Source: Ostreococcus mediterraneus
Lineage: Eukaryota > Chlorophyta > Mamiellophyceae > Mamiellales > Bathycoccaceae
DNA length: 64,000 nt
Assembly (NCBI GenBank): GCA_012295225.1
Contig: WMKK01000009.1
Location: 83,909-147,908 of the forward strand
Direction: 5' to 3'
Shown here: positions 18,091-27,719 of the stretch, in pieces
Numbering within the stretch: the stretch's first letter is position 1
How the letters are laid out: the number at the start of each line of letters is the position of its first letter
Translations under genes and position numbers: made by a program
The notes under the pieces: model-generated
What the model was told of the DNA's origin: nothing
The model's input: only the letters and a program-made list of their open reading frames with translations
The model's database searches: none

Positions 18091-18147
18091 CTTGTGCCGT
18101 GTCGTTGCGCGACCGTTGCCACTGCGCGTCGCGGGCGCATCGAGTTC

Positions 18148-19356
18148 ATGGCGCCGACACCGTCGCTATGGCACCGCGCGCGCGCGTACGTGACGCGTGA
18201 ACGAGCGCGTCGCGCGTCCGCGTACGTGCCACCGCGCGCACGCGCCGCGCGCGGCGTCCACGTCGATGCGAAGTCGTCGATGCGCGTTCGAATGGGCCGC
18301 GCCTTGCGCGACTATACACGCCACGCCCGGCGCGCGCGGGCGTTCGTGCGCGCGAAACTGGGCGCGGGCGAGCGCGCGGTGTTGAAATCTCTCGGGTTTG
18401 CGTGCGGGTGGATCGCGGCGTACGCGCCGAGCGCGGCGTGTGCGTGCACGGCGGGGGCGTACTTTGGGTCGGCGTGCGCGTGCGGCGGGGTGTTTCTGGG
18501 GGCGTTGTACGACGTCGCGAGGGCGACGACGCCGCATGTGCGAGATGTAACGATTGGTTTGGCGTTGAGTGTGCTTCCGGCGACGTTGAGCGCGACATCG
18601 ATGTTGAGTCCGTGGAAGGCAAAGGTGGTGTCGACGTTGGACGCGGCGTTGACGAATGCGTTGCCGAGCGACGCCGGGACGTATAGCGCGATATCTCTCG
18701 TAAATGTCACGATTGATGATTTTAAGTTTGAGTATATGGGGGAATTGAATGCGACGTTGCCGAGTGAGGATGATAAGTATATGTATAACGCTGGCGCGGA
18801 GGCGAGTGGGACGTATTGCGCGGTGCCGGTGACGTACGGCGGGTGGACGAAATTTGATGTCGTGCCATTTTGGTACGTGTGCGACAACAATTGGCAAGGG
18901 CATCGGAGCTGTGCGACCGCTTACGCGAACGGATACAACGACGATTTTGAGTGGTATGGGTTTAAAGCGCTCAGGGACTGCTTACGAGCACCGATTGAGG
19001 CGCTCGAGGCGAATCCAAACGCCGAGCTACATTTTTTGCATTTAGACTTTACGCCGTCGTATGAGAAAAAGTACGATTTGAGCGAAGGCGCGGTCGAGCA
19101 AGCGAGCGCGCGTTACGAAGTTGCAATTGATGAACATGTCCCGCGCATGTCCCTTAGCCCGTATCAGGAACCATGCTGTGACGCGCTGGCGCGCGCGGAC
19201 AACTTGTTGCTTCTACTCGTCACGCTGTTGAGCGTGTTGCCGTTGATTTTTCTAGTGCTATCCGACCTGCGAATGATGGCGGAGAAATCTGAAGCAAAAC
19301 GAGCGTTTTATACGCGCGCGGAGTTGTTAAACGCCAAGAGTCGCGTGAAGCATTGA
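18148..19356 (+). CDS. Predicted membrane protein with glycosylated-type lumenal domain, function unknown
   Basis: The 402-residue protein starts at the ATG at 18148. It has a basic N-terminus, a hydrophobic Cys/Ala-rich block at about residues 78-110 and another at 126-142. A soluble domain of about 220 residues holds N-glycosylation sequons (NVT, NAT) and several cysteines. A strong C-terminal span follows (LLLLVTLLSVLPLIFLVL) with a short basic tail. I do not recognise the family; the topology suggests a secretory-pathway membrane protein with a lumenal or outside domain between spans. It shares a 57-base divergent gap with the MATE gene and is followed by the DET2-like gene on the same strand. 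Confidence 0.65.
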   Translation: MAPTPSLWHRARAYVTRERARRASAYVPPRARAARGVHVDAKSSMRVRMGRALRDYTRHARRARAFVRAKLGAGERAVLKSLGFACGWIAAYAPSAACACTAGAYFGSACACGGVFLGALYDVARATTPHVRDVTIGLALSVLPATLSATSMLSPWKAKVVSTLDAALTNALPSDAGTYSAISLVNVTIDDFKFEYMGELNATLPSEDDKYMYNAGAEASGTYCAVPVTYGGWTKFDVVPFWYVCDNNWQGHRSCATAYANGYNDDFEWYGFKALRDCLRAPIEALEANPNAELHFLHLDFTPSYEKKYDLSEGAVEQASARYEVAIDEHVPRMSLSPYQEPCCDALARADNLLLLLVTLLSVLPLIFLVLSDLRMMAEKSEAKRAFYTRAELLNAKSRVKH

Positions 19357-19441
19357 TTGTTTTGACACTTCACGTCGTCGTCGGCGTGTGTGTAACCCAG
19401 CGTGACTCAGTCTGGCGCCTCGAGCCTCACACGTCCGCACG

Positions 19442-20227
19442 ATGTTGTCACACGACGTCGTCCTCGCGGGATGGCTCGCGAGCGCGGTGTGTGCGTTCGC
19501 GACGCTGTTCGTGTACAACGCACCGTACGGAAAGTTCTTTTCGAACTCCTGGGGCATGAAAGTCAACGGCAGTTTGGGGTGGCTCGCGCAGGAGATTCCC
19601 AGTCCGATTGCGCTATGGCTCGGTATCACGCGCGGTTCGCACGTGTTTCGCGAGTTCGCATCGTCGAAGGCGACGAGTGATATGCATTACGTGCACATTT
19701 TAGCGCTGTTGTGGAGCGCGCACTACGCTAACCGCGCCGTGGTGTACCCGTTGACGCGCGCGTTGGGCGACACAGCGTTTGTTACGGTGGCGTCGGCGGT
19801 CGCTTTCAACGTCGTAAATGGTTTATTAGTCGGCGCTGAGATGGCGCACGCGACAAAAATGCCATCACTTGCGCGTGTCGCGATCGGTGCTAGCGTCATG
19901 CTCGCCGGAGTGATCATTAACGTCACGTCTGAAGCCCAATTGAGGCGAAGACGGGCGTCCAAAGCCATCCCAACCAAGGAGCGGCGCGGTAAATACGTCA
20001 TGCCCAAAGGCGGCTTATTCAACTATTTCGCCATGCCACACTATCTCGGCGAATTCATGGAGTGGTGCGGCTTCGCAACGCTCGCAAACACCAAAGCAGC
20101 TTGGGCATTCGCATTTTGGACCGCCGCAAACTTATACCCTCGAGCGCTCGCCAACAAGCGCTGGTACGTCAAATCTTTCCCAAATTACCCCCGCACAATT
20201 TCGAGCATGTTCCCCGGACTCCCCTAG
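19442..20227 (+). CDS. Steroid 5-alpha-reductase family protein (DET2-like)
   Basis: The 261-residue ER membrane enzyme carries the conserved C-terminal block PHYLGEFMEWCGFA, where the His-Tyr and Glu residues bind NADPH and substrate. It ends with WYVKSFPNYPRTISSMFPG, typical of 3-oxo-5-alpha-steroid 4-dehydrogenases. Length and hydrophobic pattern fit the DET2/SRD5A1 class (about 260 residues, 6-7 spans). In plants DET2 works in brassinosteroid synthesis; in this alga a sterol or related lipid substrate is only an inference. Confidence 0.88.
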   Translation: MLSHDVVLAGWLASAVCAFATLFVYNAPYGKFFSNSWGMKVNGSLGWLAQEIPSPIALWLGITRGSHVFREFASSKATSDMHYVHILALLWSAHYANRAVVYPLTRALGDTAFVTVASAVAFNVVNGLLVGAEMAHATKMPSLARVAIGASVMLAGVIINVTSEAQLRRRRASKAIPTKERRGKYVMPKGGLFNYFAMPHYLGEFMEWCGFATLANTKAAWAFAFWTAANLYPRALANKRWYVKSFPNYPRTISSMFPGLP

Positions 20228-20417
20228 ACGATGTGACATTATTTTAGTATCCTCGCGCGCACACGTCTTCTCGCGAACACCGAGATTTCGATCGATGAAT
20301 GCGCTCTCGCGCGCCACTCTAGGGTGTTTTTTCAAATGGCGTGAAAACCTCAAAGACGGGTAACCCTCTCACCGCACACACAGACGGCATACGCTGACGC
20401 ACGCGCGATCGGGCGCG

Positions 20418-21761
20418 ATGTCTGTCAACGTGAGCGCGTGCGCACACGTACATGTCGACGCGTCGCTGAAGCGCCGCACGCATGGCGGCGCGCGGCGTGC
20501 GCGAGCGACGTGCGCCGCCGTCGATCGTTCGATGGCGGCCGCAGGGCGAGCGCACGAGCGAGAACGCGCTGCGTATGGCGCACACACGGTGAGAGAGGCA
20601 CGCACGTTCGCGCGTAGAGATACACATGTGTATTACGCGTCTATGAGACGTTTGGTGTGCGCATCGGCGTCGAGTGTAGCGGAGGAGGGTTCGGATAAGA
20701 TGGTTAACTTTTTCAGCGGGCGAGGCAAGGATGCGGCTCGCGCGGCTGGGCTCCTCGCGCTCTTCGCGTGCTGGTATGGATTTAACATTGTGTTTAACAT
20801 CTATAACAAGCAAATTCTGAAGAGCTTCCCGTATCCAGTGACGGTGACTTTCATTGAGCTCGGGGTTGGGAGCGCGTTGATTGCGGCGATGTGGGCGAGC
20901 GGCGCGAAGAAGGCGCCGACGTTGAACCGGGAGATGTTGAAGCCGATCATTCCGTTAGCAGTGATTCACACAGTGGGTAACTTGTTGACAAATGTCTCGC
21001 TTGGTAAGGTTGCGGTGTCATTCACGCACACGATCAAGGCGATGGAACCATTCTTTTCGGTGCTTCTCAGCGCGTTGTTCTTGGGGGATATTCCGTCGCT
21101 CGCCGTCGTGGGAGCGCTCGTACCGGTTGTTGGGGGCGTTGCATTGGCGTCCATCACTGAAGTCAGCTTCAACTGGGCGGGATTCTTCGCTGCCATGGGT
21201 TCGAATATCACGTTTCAGTCGCGTAACGTGTTGAGTAAGAAGATGATGGGTTTGTCATCGATCAAGGGTGCGATTGACAACATCAACTTGTTCAGCGTGA
21301 TCACCATGCTCAGCTGTTTGGTGTGTTTGCCAATCGCCATGGGCCTTGAGGGCGTGCGATTCACCCCGCAAGCCATGGCTGCGGCCGGTTTGAACGTCGG
21401 TGAACTCATTCAGCGATTGGCCATCGCCGGTTTCTGCTTCCAAATGTACCAGCAGATCTCGTACATGATTTTGTCACGCGTGACGCCGGTGACGCACTCG
21501 GTTGGGAACTGCATGAAGCGCGTCACCGTCATCGTGGTGACTTTGATTTATTTCAAGAACCCGGTGTCACCGCTCAACATAGCGGGTACTGCCCTCGCCC
21601 TGTTCGGTGTTTTCTTGTATTCTCGCGCCAAGCAGAATGAAAAGGGAGCCAAGAAGGAAAAGGCGGCGGCGGCGGCGGTGGCGGTGCCGACTTCCTCGGG
21701 CGCTTCTGGGGCATACACGGATGAATTCCGTCGCATCACGGGTCTTTCAAACATCGAATAA
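20418..21761 (+). CDS. Plastid phosphate translocator, phosphoenolpyruvate/phosphate type
   Basis: The 447-residue protein has an N-terminal plastid transit region of about 95 residues and a TPT/EamA domain of about ten spans (FNIVFNIYNKQILKSFPYP). The signature SRVTPVTHSVGNCMKRVTVI contains the substrate-binding Lys-Arg pair, and with NPVSPLNIAGTALALFGVFL it matches the PEP/phosphate translocator group better than triose-phosphate or glucose-6-phosphate types. It would exchange phosphorylated C3 compounds for phosphate across the inner envelope. The start is the ATG at 20418; the ATG at 20643 is an alternative with a shorter transit peptide. Confidence 0.88.
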   Translation: MSVNVSACAHVHVDASLKRRTHGGARRARATCAAVDRSMAAAGRAHERERAAYGAHTVREARTFARRDTHVYYASMRRLVCASASSVAEEGSDKMVNFFSGRGKDAARAAGLLALFACWYGFNIVFNIYNKQILKSFPYPVTVTFIELGVGSALIAAMWASGAKKAPTLNREMLKPIIPLAVIHTVGNLLTNVSLGKVAVSFTHTIKAMEPFFSVLLSALFLGDIPSLAVVGALVPVVGGVALASITEVSFNWAGFFAAMGSNITFQSRNVLSKKMMGLSSIKGAIDNINLFSVITMLSCLVCLPIAMGLEGVRFTPQAMAAAGLNVGELIQRLAIAGFCFQMYQQISYMILSRVTPVTHSVGNCMKRVTVIVVTLIYFKNPVSPLNIAGTALALFGVFLYSRAKQNEKGAKKEKAAAAAVAVPTSSGASGAYTDEFRRITGLSNIE

Positions 21762-21961
21762 GTTATGCTTCATTTCGTTCACGTTGATTAGCAACAAATG
21801 TTTAATACCAACACCTCCGGTTTGTTCTACTCGTCTGTCCTCCTATCTGCGTGTTCGTGCTTTTTTTCAATTTTTGACGAACGACTGAATGATTGAAAAA
21901 GACAGTTTCGTTTCTTTTTGCATGTGCTACTTCTACTTTGTACAGTAATGTTGATTCTTTT

Positions 21962-23977
21962 CTACAGTTTAAACAATGTTTGATTAGCCTTTGGTCGACC
22001 TCTCGTGGCGTGGACGTAATCGTCGCACAACTTTGAAATTCGTTCTTTTCGCGCATCAGTGAGGAAGGCCCGTACGCCTTGCTCAGTGGTTTGCTGAACT
22101 TGCTCGGGCACGTGCGCCATCACCTTTTCAACCGCGCGTTTTCGAATCGACGCGCGGCGCGCGGATGAGACGTTCGCGACGTTAATGACTGATCGCACGA
22201 GCTGATCGATGCGTTCCGTAAGCAACGTCCATTTCGTCGCGACTTTTGGTCTGGCTTGAGCCTTGTGCTTTGAGATGGGAATACCCGGCAGGACGTCGTG
22301 CGGCGAGTCGACGACTTGCGCATCATTCACGGTATCGTGCGGAGAATCCACGACTTGCGGTCGAGACGACGGCAATTCATCGCGCACAAAGCCTTCGGGA
22401 TCGCCAAACGAAGGTTCGGCGAGCGCTTTGTGGTCAAAGCCAAAAATCGGTAACGGCGCATACTCGTCCGAGATGGGCCACGACGGAAGGGCGTCGTCCG
22501 CACTAACCTTGACGGTGATTCCTGGGAAATGTGCATCCTGCTCCGGCTCCGTGGCTGGGCCTTTCGGCGCGCTGGCGCTCTTGCGTTGTCGTTTCGCAGA
22601 GGTCGTACACGGCAAGCCGACGATGTTTTGCTCAATCTCTCGTGCGTTTTCCGTTATGGAATACCACGATGCGACAACCATATTGTCCAAATCGGCCCAG
22701 ACGTCTGGTTGAGGCTTCGAGCTCGGCAGCGCGTCTTGTACGACTTCTTCGGGGTCGTCCTCGTCAGTTTCCGCGCCGTCGTCCACTTCGGTCAGTTGCG
22801 CGTCGTCAACGGCGTTGCACACGGGTTCCTGATCCACTTCCTCCTCGTTTGGCAACAAAGTTCGGGGAAGACTAGAAGGGAACATCGCGTGCACGTCCTC
22901 ATGTACCTCGGTGCATTCAGGAGAATCTGCATCCGTCATCGCCACTTCTTCATCTTCATCGTTGTCAAACGCCTCCTCGGCGTCGTAGTCGTCATCGATG
23001 ACTGGAAGAGGCATGATCGCCACCAAATCATCCGTGAGTTTAGGCGTCGGTTCATACTTGGGTTTCGGAGGCCCACGCGGTTTGCGCTTCTTTTTCACGC
23101 GCGTCACCGCCTCGAACCCGCCCAAGTCGCCCACGGGTCTCGGTTTCGTGCTCGGAAACATGCTCGTCAAATCAATTTTCGCCACCGCTTCTTCGACGGG
23201 CTGCTCGACTTCAGGCGCGGCATCTTCGGCATCTTCACGTTTCTCAACGTCTACTACCGCATCATCCGCGTTGAGCGGCGCTACATCCGTCGTTGGCGCC
23301 GCGTCCTCGACGACGACAGCCGTCGTCGGCCCTATTGGCGACGCCTTCTCTGGCTCCTCTTCCTCCGCCTCTTCCTCTTCGCGCACGAATCCTTCCACGA
23401 GTGCGTTGAAATCTAAATCTTCCCCATCGTCATCACCGCCAGCGTGCTCGTCATCGCACCGATCGCTCGCACCGGCAGTCTCCACGACCTCGGTCTCGCC
23501 CTCAGCCGTCGCCGCCAACTTCGCCGCCAACTTCGCTGCAATCTCCTGCGCCTTCACCATCGCCTCGCGCGCATCAATCGCACCCACCGACGGAATCGCA
23601 TCGCACACATTCTCGCGCGCGTGCGCCGCGTTCACCGGCACAGCCGGCGCCGGCGGAGCCGGACACGCCGCGACGCCCGCTCGGTGCATCTCACAATCCC
23701 CCCTCCCCGCACCCCGCCCGCTCGCGTGCGCGTGCGCCGCCAGCGCGCGATCGCGACAGATCACGTAATACTCGCGCCCAACCCGCGCCTCGCGCGCGCG
23801 CTCGCCCGTCATCGTCGCCGATTCGCAATCATTCAGAAGAAACTCAAAGCCATCCTGCGTGGCGTGCTTCGCGATCGCCTGCCGCTCGAACGCCGCGCCC
23901 TCGAGCTCGATGTACTTGCACACCAAGTGAATGTGCTTGATGTGCGTCGGCGTCACGCCCGCGGGCGGCGGGTCCAT
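21962..23977 (-). CDS. SURP (SWAP)-domain protein with repeated PSSxP motifs
   Basis: The 671-residue protein has a SURP module at residues 8-80 (HIHLVCKYIELEGAAFE, FEFLLNDCESA, EYYVICRDR). SURP domains occur in pre-mRNA splicing factors such as SF3A1 and SWAP. The rest is acidic and probably disordered. Five copies of a short motif of the form (D/M)-x-(L/F)-P-S-(S/T)-x-P appear (FPSTKPR, FPSSLPR, LPSSKPQ, LPSWPIS, LPSSRPQ). A basic patch lies mid-protein (RVKKKRKPRGPP). The C-terminal 100 residues form a helical domain I do not recognise. I start at the ATG at 23977; a longer frame reaches 24016 but would leave 29 bases to the divergent DEG gene. Confidence 0.72.
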   Translation of the reverse strand: MDPPPAGVTPTHIKHIHLVCKYIELEGAAFERQAIAKHATQDGFEFLLNDCESATMTGERAREARVGREYYVICRDRALAAHAHASGRGAGRGDCEMHRAGVAACPAPPAPAVPVNAAHARENVCDAIPSVGAIDAREAMVKAQEIAAKLAAKLAATAEGETEVVETAGASDRCDDEHAGGDDDGEDLDFNALVEGFVREEEEAEEEEPEKASPIGPTTAVVVEDAAPTTDVAPLNADDAVVDVEKREDAEDAAPEVEQPVEEAVAKIDLTSMFPSTKPRPVGDLGGFEAVTRVKKKRKPRGPPKPKYEPTPKLTDDLVAIMPLPVIDDDYDAEEAFDNDEDEEVAMTDADSPECTEVHEDVHAMFPSSLPRTLLPNEEEVDQEPVCNAVDDAQLTEVDDGAETDEDDPEEVVQDALPSSKPQPDVWADLDNMVVASWYSITENAREIEQNIVGLPCTTSAKRQRKSASAPKGPATEPEQDAHFPGITVKVSADDALPSWPISDEYAPLPIFGFDHKALAEPSFGDPEGFVRDELPSSRPQVVDSPHDTVNDAQVVDSPHDVLPGIPISKHKAQARPKVATKWTLLTERIDQLVRSVINVANVSSARRASIRKRAVEKVMAHVPEQVQQTTEQGVRAFLTDARKERISKLCDDYVHATRGRPKANQTLFKL

Positions 23978-24045
23978 GACGACTCGCGGCGAACACGAAG
24001 CGCTGCGGCGCGTCACAATCTGGCGTTCATTGGCTTTGGTGTTCG

Positions 24046-25548
24046 ATGTCGTCGACGTCGTCGGCGTCGTCGACGTCGCGCGCGCACGTCGCGCCGGGAA
24101 TCGATGCGCGTTCGAACGCGTCGCGCGCTCGCGCGTCGTCGCGCGCCGGGGCCTCGCGTGCGCGCCGCACGGGCGCGGTGCCGAAGGATGTCAAAGTCGA
24201 CGTGGCACCCGATGAGGGTGATGATTTCTTCCGCCGCGCCGTGGCTGTGGCGTGCGCGAGCGCGGTGGCGTGCGCGAACATCGCGTCGACATCGTCCGCG
24301 GCGTTGGTGGCGATGGCGATGCCGGCGACGGACGGGGCGACGGAGGCGTACGGGGGTGAGTTTGAGTTTACGACGCCTCCGCCGACGCCCGAGTCGCGAA
24401 TGCGAGCGCCGCCACCTGTTATCGACGTCGTCGGCATCAAGCCGACGCTCGATGCTGGGTATAAAACGACGCAAGTGAGTCAGAAACTCACCGCGGGCGA
24501 GCGTGAGACGATTGAGTTGTTTAACAAGGCGAAAGGCTCGGTGGTATATATAACCAACGTCGCGGTGCGAAGAGACGCGTACACGTTAAATTTGACTGAG
24601 ACCCCGCAAGGGGCTGGTTCGGGCATCGTTTGGGATACCAAAGGACATATTGTGACAAATTATCACGTCATCGACAAGGCTAACGCGCTCAAGGTGACGA
24701 TTGGGACGGATATCGCCACACAAAAGGTGTACGACGCCAACGTCGTCGGTTTCGACGACGACAAGGACATCGCGGTGTTGGAGCTGTTGGATCCGGAGGC
24801 GCGACGAGATGCCAAGCCGTTAACAATCGGTCGCTCGAGCGAGGCGAGCGTTGGACAACGCGTGTTTGCGATTGGCAATCCATTCGGCCTAGACCATACG
24901 TTGACCACTGGCGTCATTTCAGGCTTGGGCCGAGAAATTCAAAGCGGCAACACAGGGCGCCCAATCGACGGAATTATCCAAACCGACGCCGCAATTAATC
25001 CAGGGAACAGTGGCGGACCACTGATTAATTCCAGTGGGCAGCTACTCGGGATTAACACGGCGATTTATTCCGCGAGCGGGACGTCGAGCGGCGTCGGCTT
25101 TGCGCTCCCGAGCGACATGGTTTCAGGCATCGTGGACCAACTCATTCGTTTCGGGCGCGTCACTCGCCCAATTTTAGGTATTTCATTCGCGCCTGATGGT
25201 GCACTCGACCAGCTCGGCCTCGGTGGAGTCTTAGTCCTCGACGCGCGTGAAGGCGGTCCGGCGTGGCGCGCGGGCGTGCGAAGCACGTCGCGCGACGAGA
25301 GCGGGCGTCTCATTCTGGGCGACATCATCATCGAGCTCGCGGGCGAACAAATCCAAGACAGCAGTGACTTATATCGCACGTTAGATAAACTCACCGTGGG
25401 CGACACCGTGGAGTTAAAACTCATCAGAGGCGTCGATAAAGTCACCACAAACATTGAGCTCGACGACGTCAAGGATATGAAACCGCCCACGCCGTCCACC
25501 GTCGTCGTGCCCTTACGCACGAAGAAACCCCCAGGTGCGCCGTACTAG
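24046..25548 (+). CDS. DEG1/DEG8-type chloroplast serine protease
   Basis: The 500-residue HtrA-family protease has its catalytic triad in TNYHVIDK (His), DDKDIAVLEL (Asp) and NPGNSGGPLIN (Ser), with one PDZ domain at about residues 370-480. A bipartite leader is present: a Ser/Arg-rich plastid transit peptide, then FFRRAVAVACASAVACANI with a twin-arginine pair and hydrophobic core ending near AMA. This fits thylakoid-lumen targeting. Lumenal DEG1/DEG8 degrade damaged photosystem II proteins. The start codon is 68 bases from the divergent SURP gene. Confidence 0.92.
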   Translation: MSSTSSASSTSRAHVAPGIDARSNASRARASSRAGASRARRTGAVPKDVKVDVAPDEGDDFFRRAVAVACASAVACANIASTSSAALVAMAMPATDGATEAYGGEFEFTTPPPTPESRMRAPPPVIDVVGIKPTLDAGYKTTQVSQKLTAGERETIELFNKAKGSVVYITNVAVRRDAYTLNLTETPQGAGSGIVWDTKGHIVTNYHVIDKANALKVTIGTDIATQKVYDANVVGFDDDKDIAVLELLDPEARRDAKPLTIGRSSEASVGQRVFAIGNPFGLDHTLTTGVISGLGREIQSGNTGRPIDGIIQTDAAINPGNSGGPLINSSGQLLGINTAIYSASGTSSGVGFALPSDMVSGIVDQLIRFGRVTRPILGISFAPDGALDQLGLGGVLVLDAREGGPAWRAGVRSTSRDESGRLILGDIIIELAGEQIQDSSDLYRTLDKLTVGDTVELKLIRGVDKVTTNIELDDVKDMKPPTPSTVVVPLRTKKPPGAPY

Positions 25549-25747
25549 GTCGCATCATACTTCTTTACATTACATTCTTACCTTCTTTCGCCGCGCGCGC
25601 ATTGTTATACCATACAAAATATACCACATCTCCGAGGCCGACTGACAGTTGGCCACAAAACCGTTCCGGGTCGCAACTCCGGTACTTTTCTGTCCTAATC
25701 CAGCGCCAGTCCGCGGCGGACCCGCATCCGCGCGCGCCCGATTCGCC

Positions 25748-27634
25748 ATGCCGCGAGATTGGCCCGCAAATATCATCATCCCCGCCGAACTCGACGCCGA
25801 TGACGCCTTCATCGCCTCTGCGCCCGATGCATTCGTGTGCTGCATCACCTGCGACATCATGCGTCAGCCCGCCATGGTGACGCGAACAGGGCGCACGTAC
25901 GACCGCGCGGCGATCGAGCGTTGGATCAGCGAACACCGGACGGATCCCATGTCGCGCACGGCGATTTCATTGGATGATTTGGTGCCGAATCTGGCGATAC
26001 GGGCGCTCATTGAGTCATTCGTGAGCAAGGCGTACGACGCCAAGCGCGCCGAGCCGAGCGCTCCGTCAGCTCCAGTGGCTCCGGCGTCGTCGAATGCGGT
26101 GACTACGGCGGCGATTGCCAAGGCGAAGGAAGTGGCCAAAGTGGCGGATCCGTATTTGTTCCCACGGCGGCGACTCGTGGCGGTGGCGCCCGTGGTAAAG
26201 GTGACAGATGTGACGTATCCGGACGCGAGCGCGCTCGAGGAGAATCCGGCGGGGAAATGGTTTCGATTTCGCATGGAGGATTTGACCGCCATCGTGGGCG
26301 ATTGGTCGTGTAAGAATTTGGAGGCGTATAAGACGCAGAATATAAAAGGGGGCGATGGCGCCACCTTTGTGGCGAAGCGTACGTTGAAGGATGGTTCGGA
26401 GGGGAAGAGCGCCGCGGTCATCGTGTTCGGCGGACCAGACGGATTGGGTGTTGGGTGCTGGAACCCTGCGGGATACGCCAATGCCGGCGACTGGGCTGTT
26501 GGAGATACGTTTACGCTTTTGAATTACAGCTCTGAGCTCGCAATGCCGCCGTTGACGTTTCCGTTATCGATTGCCAAATACGAGACGCATTCGGGCACGG
26601 GATGGAATTTACCGGGCGAAGTCATTCGTTTTGGACAATCTGGTCTCGTCGGTGACTGGTGGAAGACGCTTGACGTCGAATTCGTGTTGCACGATATCGG
26701 GTCCAGAGTGTACGGCGTGCACACGGATGCGTCGTACGAAGCCTTGCCGTTTACGGTGACCGCGCTGCGGTCGGATGGCGAGTGGCACGAAGTCGAGCTT
26801 GCGCAACGCCAATGTCCCTGGGGTAAGCCGTTCAAGATACCCTTAGACGATGCGTCGTCGATTCGCGTACGCTGGGAAAGCACCGACTTGCACAAGCTCC
26901 CAGGCTCGACCTATCGAAGTGGCGGTGGCCTGCACGCAAACATTGTCGGATGCACGACGTCCATCGATGTTTTAGGCATGTCTGAAGTCGACCAAGCCGC
27001 GGATGGCTCGTATTTCCGCTTCGACGTCGACGCCATGGCTGCAGCCATTGGTGGAGAAGGCGAATGGGAAGGCACGTACGATTGTTTCGTGTTGCGTACT
27101 GGAAAAACTGGACGCGTGACGTTTAACAAGCCAGGAAGCTTTTACCCAGTGTTTTACAAAGCGACCGCGAGCGGTTACGAGAAGGTCACTGGCGCGCAAG
27201 GCAAGCAAGTCGTGGCGGCACCCGTCGCGGCGGCGGCCGCGGATCGCCCGCGGAATTCTCCAGCGTCGCCCGCGTGCTGTTTTAGTTCGATTGACGTCGA
27301 CGAAACCGAACCCACGGGCGACCTCGTGCACGTCGTCTCAGCGCCTAAAAATTACGTCGAACCAGAAGCCAAAGAACCCAAACCGAGTGGCAAACCAAGT
27401 GCCAAGAGCGTGTCGCCGACTGATGTTTTTGGCATCGGCTGGTTTGAAAAAGAACAAAAGCCAGGCGATTGGTGCATCGGCGATATCATCTTACTCAAGC
27501 GCACGCACGCTGGGCCGTCTTCAGAGCCTACGAAACCTGGCAACGCTAAAGTCGGCACCGACCAGTGGCTTTTGGTGCACTTCCCAGATCCGTTAAAGCC
27601 GAATGCCACTGAGCTCGTCCTGCCCATGGTTTAA
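25748..27634 (+). CDS. U-box E3 ubiquitin-ligase-like protein with repeated C-terminal modules
   Basis: The 628-residue protein has a U-box at residues 25-95 (CCITCDIMRQPAMVTRTGRT, YDRAAIERWI), which binds E2 enzymes. The remaining 530 residues match no family I know but contain internal repeats. GKWFRFRMEDLTAIVG and GSYFRFDVDAMAAAIGG are one repeated unit; GCWNPAGYANAGDWAVGD and GWFEKEQKPGDWCIGD are another. They suggest beta-rich modules, possibly substrate- or carbohydrate-binding. The start at 25748 is the first ATG; the frame opens earlier only with TTG. Confidence 0.82.
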   Translation: MPRDWPANIIIPAELDADDAFIASAPDAFVCCITCDIMRQPAMVTRTGRTYDRAAIERWISEHRTDPMSRTAISLDDLVPNLAIRALIESFVSKAYDAKRAEPSAPSAPVAPASSNAVTTAAIAKAKEVAKVADPYLFPRRRLVAVAPVVKVTDVTYPDASALEENPAGKWFRFRMEDLTAIVGDWSCKNLEAYKTQNIKGGDGATFVAKRTLKDGSEGKSAAVIVFGGPDGLGVGCWNPAGYANAGDWAVGDTFTLLNYSSELAMPPLTFPLSIAKYETHSGTGWNLPGEVIRFGQSGLVGDWWKTLDVEFVLHDIGSRVYGVHTDASYEALPFTVTALRSDGEWHEVELAQRQCPWGKPFKIPLDDASSIRVRWESTDLHKLPGSTYRSGGGLHANIVGCTTSIDVLGMSEVDQAADGSYFRFDVDAMAAAIGGEGEWEGTYDCFVLRTGKTGRVTFNKPGSFYPVFYKATASGYEKVTGAQGKQVVAAPVAAAAADRPRNSPASPACCFSSIDVDETEPTGDLVHVVSAPKNYVEPEAKEPKPSGKPSAKSVSPTDVFGIGWFEKEQKPGDWCIGDIILLKRTHAGPSSEPTKPGNAKVGTDQWLLVHFPDPLKPNATELVLPMV

Positions 27635-27719
27635 AGCCATGGTGTTTTATACCAACAGCTGTACCGGTAATATATCGTTGAAATAATCACATAAAAAAGC
27701 ATGCTGATATTACACGTTG

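Noticed and set aside
22529-23768. Plus-strand frames opposite the SURP gene
   Set aside because: Arg/Phe-rich or Ser-rich shadows; the minus strand has the SURP module and is open throughout.
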